Shown one piece after another: positions 1 through 11,656 of a DNA stretch of 64,000 nucleotides. The DNA is from DASXKD01 sp963734725 (GTDB lineage Bacteria > Actinomycetota > Actinomycetes > Streptosporangiales > Streptosporangiaceae). A program made the position numbers and the translations under genes. The notes below the pieces were generated by a model. The model worked only from the letters and a program-made list of their open reading frames with translations. It had not been told where the DNA came from and searched no databases. Every line of letters begins with the position of its first letter. The stretch's first letter is position 1. The stretch covers positions 1 through 64,000 of the forward strand of contig CAVTIX010000014.1 in NCBI GenBank assembly GCA_963734725.1, read 5' to 3'.

Positions 1-91
1 GTGCCGGAGGCACGCAAATCGGCAGGGCGGGAGGCTGGGTCCTCCGCGCGGGAGACGTCGCGAAGCGGCGTTCGGCCCGGCGCCTGCGGCG
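1..91 (-). repeat. Intergenic repeat family, copy D (cut by the window edge)
   Basis: Read on the minus strand this segment carries the same modules, in the same order, as copies at 14319, 26039 and 28885: a CGCCGCAGGCGCCGGGCC block (79-91 and inward), an AACGCCGC block, a GGAGGACCCAGCCTCCC block and a TTTGCGTGCCTCCGGCAC block. The terminal part that in the other copies supplies a ribosome-binding site lies beyond base 1, so the gene it would precede is not visible. Confidence 0.7.
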
Positions 92-134
92 TGCCGCCGT
101 CCGTTGTTTATATGCGGTCCCATCCGTCTGCCCC

Positions 135-2985
135 TCATTCGCCCACCCGCAGGGCCTGGGTCGTGCCGCGGCCGCGGGCCAGCCTGCTCTGCGCGGCCAG
201 GGTCACCCAGGCGAGCACGATCAGCCCGGCCGCGGTTGCCGCGATCGCCGCCAGGTTCGCGTGCAGCGGGACCACCACCGGCGTGCCGGTGAACGCCGCG
301 AGGTTCACCGACGGGCCGACCAGCGGCACCAGGGCGAGCGCGCAGGCCGCCCCGCCCACGGCGACGGCGAGGATCGCCGGCAGGGCCTCCACGACGGTGA
401 TGCGGCGCGACTGGGCCGGTCCGAGGCCCATGGTGGCCAGCCGGGCCAGCGTCAGCTCCCGGGACCGCGGCGCTGAGCACCAGCGTGAGCGCGAGCACCA
501 GCAGGCTGAGGCCCGCCGCGGCGGCGGCGCCCTGGGCGAACGTGACGAACCCGCCGTGCGGCAGCGGCGCGCCGGCGATCCCGGCCAGCACCTGCGAGCG
601 CAGGGTGACCTGCGAGCCGGGCACGGCCCGGTGGCGCCGTGGCGACGAGCGCCGCGGTGTCCAGGTGCTGGCCGACCACCGCCATCGCGGTCGCCGGCGG
701 CGCCTGCGCGCCCAGCGCCCACCGCGGCAGCACGGCGAACCCGCCGTTGGACGGCACGCCCAGGAAGCTGTCCGGGCGGCCGGCCACCTGGACCCGCATC
801 GTCCGGCCCGCCGCATACAGGCTCGACCCGTTGCGCACGATGTCCCTCGACGGCGGGCGAGACCAGCACGGGCACGCGGAGCGGCGGTGCGGGCGCGGCC
901 GGCCGGGCCAGCGCGGCGGCGGGGAAGCGGGGCAGCGGCGTGGCGGCGATCAGCGCGGCGTAGCTGCGCGGATCGACGATCACCACCGGCAGGTTCAGGC
1001 CCTGGCCGGACGTTCCCGTGGTCACCGCGACCGCGGCGGTGCGCTGGACCCCCGGCACGCCGGCGATGGCCCGCTGCGCGGCCGGGGTGATCCCGGGACC
1101 GACCTCGGGCGCGGTGATGGTCGCGTCCGCCCCCGCGGTCTGCCAGGACGCCGCCACGTTGGCGGCCGCGACGGCACTGCGGGCCATCCCGGCGAACGCG
1201 GCCACGGCGAACGCGAGCACCAGGGCGAACGCGGGCAGCACCCCCGCCTGCGCCGCCGCGCTGCCGCGGGCCAGGCCCACGATCATCACGACGCCGCGCC
1301 GCCGCCCGGTCATGCGCGTGAGCAGGCGCAGCACGAGGGGATACCCGCGCATCACCAGCAGGGCCGCCGGTATCGCCACGAGCACCGGCGCCGCGGCGGT
1401 GAACAGGTCGATGCTGCCGGGCGGTGGCAGGCCCTGCTGGCGCAGGATGACCAGCCCGCCGACCGCGGCGCAGACCAGCGTGACGTCGGCCACCCACCGG
1501 CGCGCCGCGGCCAGCCGGCGGCGCGACTGCGGCGCGGACCCGGCGCGGGCGGCGTCGCGGCGGGTCCGGTGCCGCCATGCGGCCAGCACCGGAGGCCCGG
1601 CCAGCGCGACCGCGGTGATCGCGCCCGCCAGCCACCAGGACAGCCCGGACGCGGGCCCCGGGGTCACCGCGACCGCGGCGGCGACCGCGACGGCCGCGGC
1701 CGGCAGCACCACCACGGCACCGCCGCGCAGCGCCACCAGGGCGAGCTGCCGCAGCGAGGCCCCGCGCGCCCGCATCATGGTGAACTCCCGGTCCCGGTGC
1801 ACGGTGACCAGGCGCGCGCCGAGCAGCACCACCACCGCCGCGATCACGGCGAGGCTGACGAACAGCAGCGACAGCGCCCGCTGCACGGCGTCGTCGGTCG
1901 CCACGAACGGCGGGGAGGATGACGGTCAGGCCGTTGCTCAGGCCGACCGCGAACGGGGCGAGCCGGTCCGTCGAGGATGCCGAGGCTGGAGCGGACCGAG
2001 CTGAGCTCACGGGCAGGTAGGACACGGCCTGGAGTTCCCGCTGCAGCCCGGCGGCCTGGTCGGCGGTCACCGACCGCAGATCGAGCGGGAAGCTCCACAG
2101 GGCGTGCAGCGGTTCCGTGCTCAGATGCGCCTGCACGGCCTGCACCTCGGCCGGGCCGACGAACGCGGCGGTGCTCAGGAACGGCGTGGCGTCCACGCCG
2201 AGCTGGGTCAGCCGCGGCGCGGCGGCGACCGGGTCGACGGTCCAGAACGCCGACGCCGGGCCGACCGGCCGGACGATCCCGGTCACGACCAGCGTCTGGC
2301 CCGCCGTCCGGAGCCGGGAGCCCACATGCACGCCGAGCCGGGCTGCGGTGGCCGTGGTGACCGCCACCTGGAACGTGGCGGAGCTGGCCCGCCGCTCCAT
2401 CGTGGTGGGCAGGTGACCGGCTACCAGGGCGGACTGGCTGGCCAGCGTGCTGCGGTACAGCAGCTCCAGCTCGGGCTGCCCCAGGTGCCGCAGCGCCGGC
2501 GCGGTGGCCCCCGACAACAGGGTGGTGCCGGTGGCCAGCCCGGACCACTGCCATCGCGCCGTCGGCTCGGCGAGCGGCAGGCCGTCGCGGTGCAGCCCGG
2601 CCGCGAGCTGGACCCTGGCCTTCTCCAGCTGTGCGGCGTTCAGCGGTTGCTCACCGAACCCGGACAGGTCACCGTCGGCCAGCACCGTTTTCTGCGTCCG
2701 CGGACGCGCCGGCGAACGTCCGCTGCAGCACCGCGGTCCGGTAACCCAGGCTCGCCCGCGGCACGGCGACCGCGACGAACGTGCAGATCAGCACCAACAG
2801 GGCCAGCGTCGCGCTGGCGGCGGCCCCGGTACCGGTCACGGCCGGCCAGGCGGCACGAGCCCGGCTCCGCAGCCCGGCGTGCGGGCGCGGCTGCCCGGCG
2901 GGCGGGGGCGGCGGCTGCCCGGCGGGCGGGGGCCGTCCGGCGCGCGGGCGTCGTCCGGCGTGCGCCGCCGGCTGCGGCGGCTCAT
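135..2985 (-). pseudogene. FtsX-like ABC transporter permease, second of a coupled pair, frameshifted
   Basis: Reading frames on the minus strand chain together into one FtsX/MacB-type permease of about 940 residues. The start is ATG at 2985, which overlaps the stop of the preceding permease (ATGA), so the two were translationally coupled. After a Pro/Arg-rich N-terminus comes a frame change, then a first membrane helix (LALLVLICTFVAVAVP). The central segment has the family signature of several helices followed by REFTMMRARGASLRQL. The C-terminus again shows an FtsX block (ELTLARLATMGLGPAQSRR) with three helices before the stop at 135. At least four frame changes interrupt it. The family moves lipids, peptides or drugs with a separate ATPase, which is not in the window and may lie to the left. 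Whether the breaks are true decay or base-call indels cannot be decided here. Confidence 0.7.
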
Positions 2986-5900
2986 GCGGAGTCCCCGAGG
3001 CGAAGCTGGGCGGCCGGGTCGGGCCGGTGCGCGGCGGCCACCACGGCGGTGAGCACCGGCACGGCCGCCACCACCAGCGCCAGTACCGCCGTCCAGCCCA
3101 GCGGGATCAGCACGTGCACCGGCGGGAACGGTGCGGCGGCCCCGCCGGTGAGGGTGACCGCGGGGACCAGCAGCCGGGCCAGGCCGACGCCGATCAGCGC
3201 GCCCGCGATCGCGGCGGGCACGCTGAGCATGAGCTGTTCCAGGCAGAGCTGGCTGGTCCGGGCGCCGCGGCCAACGCCCAAGCGCGGCGAGCAGCGCATC
3301 CTGGAGGCGGCGTTCGGTGACGGCAGCCACCACGCAGACGACGAACCCGATGATCGCCAGCAGCGCGGCCGCCAGCGCGATCACCAGCAGGGCGAGCTGG
3401 GGCACGTTCGGCAGCGGGTCACCGAGCAGCACGGCCGCCGTCCCGGCCGAGGTCGCCGCGGTGGCACCCGCGGGCAGGCGCGGCGTGCTGCCGTGCTCGG
3501 TGTGCAGCCACCACCCGGTCACCGGCACCGGCGGCTGCGACTGCGCGGCGAGCGCGCCCTCCAGCGAGCTGAGGTTGACGATGACCGCGGCGCGCGGTGC
3601 CCCCGGCGGACGGGAACGCGCGGATCGCGGCGACCAGCCGCACCGGCACGGTGGCGTTCCCCACCGGCAGCGGGATGACCTGGCCGAGGCGGGCGTTCGC
3701 GCTGCCGTAGAACGCGCGGGTCGCGATGGCGGGCAGTGGGCTGGCCGGGTACCCGGCGGTGAGCGCGAGTTGCCCGGCGACCGGCACCGGCACCGCCCCG
3801 GACTTCTGAATGAGGAGCCCGGTGCCGACGCTGAACGTCAGCGAAGCGGTGCCCGGCCGCCACGCCTTGACGGCCGGTTTGATCCCGAACGCGCGCGGAT
3901 CGGCGAGGCCCGCGGCGCCCGCCGCGGCGTGCCATCCGGCGAGCCCGCCGCGCCCCGGCCCGCGGGCCGGTGCCGGGGTGCTGGCCGGCTTCGGCGAACG
4001 GCGCCGCGAAGCCGCCGGAGGGGCGGGCGGAGACCGCCAGGTCGCGCACGTCCAGCGTGGCGCGGGCCGCCGCGATCCGCGCCTCCGTCAGCGTGGTCCT
4101 CGCCGTGGGCCCCGACGGCGGCACCGGGAACCCGGGCAGCTGGTAGCTCAGCGACAGGCCGAGCAGCCGCAGCGGGTAGCGCGCCCCGCCGCGCCCGCGC
4201 CGGGCCTGGCCGGCAGCGGCCTGGCCGGCCGCAGGCTGGCCGGGACCGGTGAGATCCGCGGCCAGACGGTGGTAGCGGCCATCGGCGGGCAGGCTGCCCG
4301 CCGGGACCGAGTACACGATGCCCCAGCCGTCCTGGACCGACAGGCTCACCGGCAGGGTGCCGAGATGGACGCCGCGCGGCGGGCGGACCGCGGCGGTCAC
4401 CGCCAGCCGGGCCGGCCGGCCCGGCAGGACCAGGCCGGGGCTGGGGCGGGCCGGGGTGATCCGCCGCCACAGCACGGCCGGCGGGAGCGTCGCCAGATCC
4501 GGCCGGAGCAGCACCGTGTCCGGTGCCGCCCGGGCGTCCAGCGCGTAGACGTCGAACCCGCTGTTGAAGTTGCTGACCGGCATCGCGCCGAGGACGCCGT
4601 GGGCCTGGGCGATCAGGGTCGGCCCGGCCCAGCGGGAGCGGTGCCGCCAGGCCCGCCCGGACATCGGCCCCGGTCGCGAAGGCCGCCTGGTCGAGCTGGG
4701 ACTGCCGCCAGCTCTGGTGCTGGGCAAGCACCAGCGTGCCGGTGCCCACGGCGAGCACGACGAGCAGGATCGGGCCGCCCTGCCGCACCGGGCGCCTGGC
4801 CACCTGCCAGCTCGCGAGGGCAGCGGTGAGGCGCCTGCCACGGGCGCTCAGCCGGTCCAGCAGCCGGGCCGCGGCCGGCAGCGCGCGCAGCGGCAGCAGC
4901 GCCAGCCCGGCCAGGGCAAGCACCGGCGCCACCGCGAGCACCGGGTCGATGCCGAGGCTGCCACCGGACAGCCGGGGCACCGCCGAGTACCTGCGCAGCT
5001 CCCAGAACGCCACCACGCCCAGGGCCAGCAGGGCCACGTCGAGCCCGGCCCGGGCGGCGGTGGCGAGCGTGGCCTGCCTGCCCCGCCGCAGCCGGGCGGC
5101 ACCGGGCGTGACCGGCCGCAGCGCCGGCCGGACCACCACGGCGATGACCAGCACGGCGATCACGGCGGCGGGCCACCACGCGCCACCGGACAGGCCGCGG
5201 CCGAGCAGGCCGATCCGCCCCGCCACTGGCGGAGTACGGGAGGCCGCTGACCGACATCAGCAGGGCCGCGAGGTAGCTACCGAGAATCGTCCCGGCCAGC
5301 ACGCCGGCCACGGTGAGCAGGGATGCCTCGGCAAACGAGGCGAAGGCGAGCTGGCTGCGCGCCACGCCGCGCGCGGACAGCAGCGAGTTCTCCTCCTTCG
5401 CGCTGGGTGGCCAGCAGCCGGGCGGCCAGGGCGGCCGCGGCGACCGCCAGCAAGATCAGCTGCAGCGAGCCGATCAGCAGCAGCGACCTGGCCACGACCA
5501 GGCCGCTGCCCAGGGCGGTCAAGGTCTGCGGCAGGGTGGTGGCCGCCTGCAGGGTGCCCAGGTCCTGCCGGGTTTGCAGGCTAGTGACCACCGCGCCGAG
5601 GCGCTGGCCCAGCGCGGCGGTGACGCCCGGTGCGATCTGCCCGGTGTTAACGGTGACGAGCCAGGACGCCTCGCCCTGCCGTCAGCCCGCCCGGCCCGAG
5701 GGCCGACGGGGCCACCAGCATGGGCCCGTAGGTGACGAACGAGCCCTGCACCAGCCGGCCCGAGGCGCCGAGCAGGCTGAGCCGCCAGTACGGCGCCGCC
5801 GGGTCCTTCGGCCGGTACAGCCCGGTGACCCGGAGCCGGGCCCGCGACACCGGTGAGGCTGTCGGGCAGCGTGAGCACCTGCCCCACGGCGAAGTGCAGC

Positions 5901-6433
5901 ATGGCCGCGGTGCCGGCCGGCAACGCCACCTGGATCGGCTGCCCTGGCCGCGGGGGCCCGGCCAGTGCCCGGAGGTCAGCTGCACGTGGGCGGCGACATC
6001 GTCGAGGACGGCGGCCTGGATCAGCGGCGCCTGGATCTGGCCGCGGGACTTGGGCAGCGTGAGCTGGTCGGACCAGCGGCCGCTGAGCATCCCGAAGCCG
6101 ACCCCGCCCAGGGCCGAGGCGATCGAGGAGCGAATGACGCGGGCGTCGGCATCGGCCCGGGCGGTGCCGACCTGGCCGCTGAGTTCGATCGTCGCGTCCG
6201 ACACGTTGGCCAGACGCCGGTGCTCGGCGGCGGGCAGCGCTCTGGCGCCGAAGCTGGCCAGCCCGACGGTGACCATCGTCGAGGTCAGGATGGCCAGCAG
6301 TAGGCTGGCGGGCAGCAGGCGGGCCGACCGGAGCCGTCGCAGCACGAACGACGCCCGGGCGCCGCGGCGCCTTAGCGGCGGATTCCGGCCCGGGCAGCGG
6401 ACGGTCGGTGCGCTCGCCCAGGCTCCTGCTCAT
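2982..6433 (-). pseudogene. FtsX-like ABC transporter permease, first of a coupled pair, frameshifted
   Basis: A start at 6433 gives MSRSLGERTDRPLPGPE; after a frame change the first membrane helix follows (LLPASLLLAILTSTMVTVGL), then a large periplasmic-type domain. Three helices come around 5530-5240 (region reading REGGELAAVRARG and SQLAFASFAEASLL, the usual FtsX core). A further helix bundle lies around 5200-4850, and the C-terminal helices around 3380-3030 end in AAQLRLGDSA. The order (TM, extracytoplasmic domain, 3 TM, 3+ TM, extracytoplasmic domain, 3 TM) is that of duplicated FtsX permeases of about 1100 residues. I count at least eight frame changes. The stop overlaps the start of the next permease. 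No ATP-binding partner is visible. Confidence 0.7.
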
Positions 6434-6579
6434 GTTGCAGACGCTACGCACCGATGGCTGGATCACCAGCGCGGGGCGGGAATGGTTACGCGTTTGGCGC
6501 GCAATCGTTGCCGGGACGAAGGGACGGCGCTGATCACGTCCGGCGCTCGCAGCGTAACGCCGCGGTTGCAGGCGCGAGC

Positions 6580-6804
6580 GGGTCACCCGATGGCCGACCT
6601 GGCGACCGCGACGCGGGGGCTGATGACCGGTGGCCCGGTGGCCGAGGCCGCCCTCAAGTCGTGCTGTGGGAGATCGGCATCGTCGTGGTGTTCGCGCTCC
6701 TCGCGGTGCGCGTGTACCGGCGCAGACTGACCGGCCGGCCCGGTGAGGCGGGGAAGCGTGGCCCGCCGGGGGCCTCGGCTTGCCCTAGACTTGGCCCGCC
6801 GTAG
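6580..6804 (+). pseudogene. C-terminal remnant of an ABC-2 (DrrB-type) permease
   Basis: Two short frames read MADLATATRGLMTGGPVAEA and then, after a frame change near 6655, VLWEIGIVVVFALLAVRVYR followed by a basic end. This matches the last ~60 residues of DrrB-type drug-export permeases: an (A)TRALLLGGPV motif, a final helix, then a positively charged RRYRR-like tail. Nothing upstream in 6434-6580 continues the protein, so only the tail remains. Recognition is from memory of the family pattern, not a search. The rest of 6434-6897 shows no other gene. Confidence 0.45.
6786..6791 (+). promoter_or_regulatory. Possible -10 hexamer for tig
   Basis: TAGACT fits the actinobacterial TANNNT -10 consensus and would start a transcript about 100 bases before the tig start codon. 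I see no convincing -35 at the usual distance. Confidence 0.3.
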
Positions 6805-6897
6805 CTGCTAGACGCGCGGCCTGCGGCGCACCGCCGGGCGTGCGCAGCCGACACCACCGCCGACGTGCCGCGCAGGCGACCAGGGAGTGACGCCGCC

Positions 6898-8294
6898 GTG
6901 AAGACCGATGTCGAGGAGCTCAGCCCGACCCGGGTCAAGATGACCATCGAGGTTCCCTTCGAGGAGCTGAAGCCCAGCCTCGACAAGGCGTACCGCGAGG
7001 TGGGCAGGCAGGTCCGGATCCCCGGGTTCCGGCCCGGCCACGTCCCGCCACGGATCATCGACCAGCGGCTGGGCCGCGGTGCGGTGCTCGAGCAGGCGAT
7101 CAACGACGCGGTCCCGCAGCTGTACGGCAAGGCGCTGGAGGACAGCGAGATCCGCGCCCTCGGCCAGCCGGACCTGGAGATCACCAAGCTGGACGACGGG
7201 CAGCAGCTCGCCTTCACCGCCGAGGTGGACGTGCGGCCCAGGTTCGAGCTGCCGGACCTGTCCGCGATCTCGGTCACCGTGGAGAACGCCGAGGTCGGCC
7301 CGGACGAGGTGGAGGAGTACCTGGGCGACCTGCGGGAGCGTTTCGCCTCGCTCAAGGGCGTGGACCGGCCCGCCGCCGAGGGTGACTACGTGTCCATCGA
7401 CCTGTCCGCGTCGGTCGGCGGCAAGCTGGTCGAGGACGCGCAGGCCAGCGGCGTCTCCTACCAGGTGGGCAGCGGGACGCTGCTGGACGGCCTGGATGAG
7501 ACCCTGACCGGGATGTCCGCGGGCGACTCGACCAACTTCACCGCGGAACTGGCTGGCGGTGACCACGCTGGCCAGCAGGCCGACGTCTCTGTCACCGTGC
7601 ACAGCGTCAAGGTCAAGGAACTCCCCGAGCTTGACGACGAGTTCGCCCAGTCGGCGAGCGAGTACGACACGCTCGGCGAGTTCCGGGCCGGCACCCGGAC
7701 GCGGCTGGAGAGCGTCAAGCGCCTCGGGCAGGTCGGCCAGGCCCGGGACCGGGCGCTGGATGCCGTGCTGTCGCGGCTGGACATCCCGCTACCGGACCGG
7801 CTGGTGGAGTCGGAGATCGAGAGCCGGCAGCGGTCGCTGGACGAGCAGCTGGAGCAGTCCGGCACCACCAGGGAGGCCTATCTGGAGGCGCGCGGCATCA
7901 CCGACCTGACTTGCAGGCGGAGATCACCGCCGACGCGCGCCGGTCGGTGAAGGCCAGCTTCGTGCTCGACGAGCTGGCCAGCGCCGAAGACCTGCGGGTG
8001 GGGCAGGACGAGCTGAACGCCTACATCGTGGAACAGGCTTACCGTCTCGGCGTGCCGCCGGACCGGCTGGCCAAGGAGATCGTGGACCGGGGCCAGCTGC
8101 CCATGGCCATGTCGGAGGTGCTGCGCGGCAAAGCGCTGCGGCTGCTCACCGAGCAGGTGACGGTCACCGACGAGGCCGGGCAGCCGGTGGACATCAAGGC
8201 CGCGGCCGCCACGGGTGACGACGGCAGCCGCGAGGACGGCGACGGCGAGGACGCCGGGGAGACCGGCGACACGCGGGAGAGCGCCGAGGACTAG
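6898..8294 (+). CDS. tig: Trigger factor (one-base frameshift near 7908)
   Basis: Ribosome-associated chaperone with prolyl-isomerase activity that receives nascent chains. The GTG start at 6898 follows a GGGAG box. The N-terminal ribosome-binding domain has the signature IPGFRPGHVPPRII (the GFRxGxxP loop that docks on L23). The PPIase domain follows (GDYVSIDLSA, around residues 155-245), then the helical C-terminal domain and an acidic tail ending GDTRESAED. Joining the two frames gives about 465 residues, normal for actinobacterial Tig. The frame changes after ARGITD; restoring one missing base joins it to LQAEITADARRSV with perfect family continuity. Because both halves are fully conserved, a sequencing indel is as likely as a real mutation. 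The gene heads the tig-clpP1-clpP2-clpX order. Confidence 0.9.
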
Positions 8295-8360
8295 CCGCCG
8301 CGGACTGAATCCCTCGCGCGGCCCGTGCGCCGACAGCGAACAGGCCGTCACCGGGGACGA

Positions 8361-8371
8361 TTGACGTTCGC
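8361..8371 (+). promoter_or_regulatory. Possible clpP1P2 promoter element with ClgR-like half site
   Basis: TTGACG (8361-8366) resembles a -35 box and runs into GTTCGC (8366-8371). GTTCGC is the conserved half of the operator recognised by ClgR, the activator of clp genes in Streptomyces and mycobacteria; GGCG follows four bases later. The match is partial and unaided, so this is only a candidate. Confidence 0.25.
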
Positions 8372-8523
8372 ACCGGCGTTAAGGTCACTGTCAACGGCCC
8401 AGTGGAAAACCGGGCGGCGGCCGAGCGGCGACACCCGGGCGAAACGGCGCCAGCGGCGGACGACATGGTCGGGAGAGGACTGTGGGCACAGCGCGGCAGA
8501 GCGCAGAGACGAGGAGGGGCACC

Positions 8524-9208
8524 GTGAGCGACGCGGCGCGGCACGCGGAGGCGGTCAGGGACGGCATCGCTGGCGTGACGCCCAGCGACGGGCAGGTCGC
8601 GCGAGATCCTCGCGCGCACGGCGGAGGCCCCGCTGCTGCCGCTGGGCGACCAGCTTTTCCAGCGGCTGCTCCGGCACCGGATCGTGTTCCTCGGCCAGCA
8701 GGTGGACGACGACATCGCCAACCGGATCTGCGCGGAGTTGATCCTGCTCGCCGCCGAGGACGCGCACTCCGACATCAGCCTGTATATCAACTCACCGGGC
8801 GGTTCGGTCAGCGCGGGCCTGGCCATCTACGACGTGATGCAGTACGTGCCCAACGACGTGGCCACCTACGCGATGGGCATGGCCGCGTCCATGGGCCAGT
8901 TCCTGCTCTGCGCCGGCGCCGCGAAGAAGCGCTACGCCCTGCCGCACGCGCAGATCCTGATGCACCAGCCCTCCGGCGGCATCGGCGGCACCGCCTCCGA
9001 CATCAGGATCCAGGCCGAGCAGATGATCTACGTCAAGCGCACACTGGCCGAGCGCATCGCCTTCCACACCGGGCAGACCGTCGAGCAGATCGAGGCCGAC
9101 TCCGACCGTGACCGCTGGTTCACCGCCGACGAGGCCAAGGACTACGGCTTCGTGGACCAGGTGGTCCGCAGTGCGGTCGAGGTCCCCTCGGCCGGGCCAG
9201 TCTCCTGA
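8524..9208 (+). CDS. clpP1: ATP-dependent Clp protease proteolytic subunit 1 (frameshift near 8600)
   Basis: Serine peptidase ring subunit that works with ClpP2 and the ClpX/ClpC unfoldases. The GTG start at 8524 has an excellent AGGAGGGG box. The first ~26 codons (MSDAARHAEAVRDG...) are in one frame; after one apparently inserted base near 8600 the protein continues REILARTAEAPLLPLGDQLF and then the conserved core. Catalytic residues are visible: Ser in MAASMGQ, His in LMHQPSGG, and the downstream Asp region (ADSDRDRW). INSPGGSVSAG is the substrate-channel motif. ClpP is essential in the Actinobacteria tested, which makes a genuine null frameshift unlikely. It lies 30 bases before clpP2 and is probably co-transcribed with it. 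Confidence 0.88.
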
Positions 9209-9238
9209 AGCATCCGGACCGGAGCGGAGGAACCTACC

Positions 9239-9922
9239 GTGAGCACAACCCACCGGCCGCTGGCCCAGGCCCGCCTGACCGGAACCGCCGGAGACGGCCT
9301 GGCAGAGGCGCGCTACGTGCTGCCCTCGTTCATCGAGCGCACCTCGTACGGGATCAAGGAGATGAACCCGTACAACAAGCTGTTCGAGGAGCGGATCATC
9401 TTCCTCGGCGTGCAGATCGACGACGCTTCGGCGAACGACGTCATCGCGCAGCTCATCGCGCTGGAGTCGATGGACCCCGATCGCGACATCACGATGTACA
9501 TCAACTCGCCCGGCGGCTCGGTGACGTCGATGATGGCGATCTACGACACCATGCAGTTCGTCCAGCCGGAGATCCAGACGGTCTGCATCGGGCAGGCCGC
9601 CTCGGCCGCCGCGGTGCTGCTGGCCGCGGGCAGCAAGGACAAGCGGATGGCGCTGCCGAACGCCCGCATCCTGCTGCACCAGCCCGCCACCGAAGGCGGC
9701 TACGGGCAGTCCAGTGACCTGGAGATCCAGGCCAGGGAGATCCTGCGGATGCGCACCTCGATGGAACGGATCATCGCCAGGCACAGCGGCCGGGACGAGG
9801 AGCAGGTCCGCCGTGATGTCGAGCGGGACAAGTTCTTCTCGGCCGAAGAAGCCAAAGAGTATGGCCTCGTAGACGACGTTCTGACGAACCTAAAACGCCG
9901 CGCCGAGGTAGGGTCGTCCTAG
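9239..9922 (+). CDS. clpP2: ATP-dependent Clp protease proteolytic subunit 2
   Basis: Second ClpP subunit of the actinobacterial hetero-tetradecamer, 227 residues. The GTG start is preceded by GGAGG. After an N-terminal region ending RYVLPSFIERT come the processing region and hydrophobic-pocket segment (YNKLFEERIIFLG) and the handle region. The catalytic Ser is in GQAASAAAVLL, which is the divergent ClpP2-type active-site context compared with MAASMGQ in ClpP1. The His is in LLHQPA and the Asp region is RDVERDKFF. The arrangement clpP1-clpP2 upstream of clpX matches Streptomyces and mycobacteria. A hairpin follows directly at the stop codon. Confidence 0.95.
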   Translation: MSTTHRPLAQARLTGTAGDGLAEARYVLPSFIERTSYGIKEMNPYNKLFEERIIFLGVQIDDASANDVIAQLIALESMDPDRDITMYINSPGGSVTSMMAIYDTMQFVQPEIQTVCIGQAASAAAVLLAAGSKDKRMALPNARILLHQPATEGGYGQSSDLEIQAREILRMRTSMERIIARHSGRDEEQVRRDVERDKFFSAEEAKEYGLVDDVLTNLKRRAEVGSS

Positions 9923-9941
9923 GCAGTACCGGAGTACTGCC
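9922..9941 (+). terminator. Hairpin at the clpP2 stop codon
   Basis: GGCAGTAC and GTACTGCC form a perfect 8-bp stem with a four-base loop, starting on the last base of the clpP2 stop. There is no T tract. It could end or attenuate clpP1P2 transcription before clpX, which has its own 205-base leader (9923-10127). Confidence 0.5.
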
Positions 9942-10127
9942 CGGGCTGAGTTTCCCTTGTGCGTCCGCCGCGCCGGTAACGGGTGGCTTCGCATGAGGGG
10001 CCTTCGGCAGGTACCGTTCCATTACGGACTGAATTGACCGCGGTGGACCGCGGCCCGCCGACGGCGGCCGGGCCTCCCTGGTGGTGACCGGGCCGCTGTG
10101 GCGGTCCCCGCATGAAGGAGTTACTGG

Positions 10128-11408
<1,281 letters not shown>

Positions 11409-11433
11409 TCGGGCCGGGCGCCTCAGGCTGCTC

Positions 11434-11496
11434 GCCGCCTTCGGCGGCTTCGCCCCAGCCCGGCCCTCGTGCTAGTCCGGGGGGACGACCCCCCGG
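11434..11496 (+). terminator. Two hairpins after clpX
   Basis: GCCGCC-TTC-GGCGGC (11434-11448) is followed by a perfect 8-bp stem CCGGGGGG/CCCCCCGG with loop ACGA (11477-11496). Both are GC-only stems without T runs, as is usual for actinobacterial terminators. They separate clpX from valS. Confidence 0.6.
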
Positions 11497-11642
11497 AGCC
11501 CCCCGCTGCGGCTGCGCCGCATTGCGGTTCCGCTGAGCTCATTCCACCAGCTGCCCGTCCCTGATGTGTGCTCCCCCCTCCGTTGTCTTGGCGCGATGAC
11601 GGTCCCTACCGCTCCACGGCGTCGTCCCGGCGCCACGGGCTC

Positions 11643-11648
11643 TAGACT
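11643..11648 (+). promoter_or_regulatory. -10 element of a probable leaderless valS transcript
   Basis: TAGACT ends eight bases before the valS GTG, and there is no Shine-Dalgarno sequence in between (CACCTGAC). This spacing puts the expected transcription start on or next to the start codon. Confidence 0.5.
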
Positions 11649-11656
11649 CACCTGAC

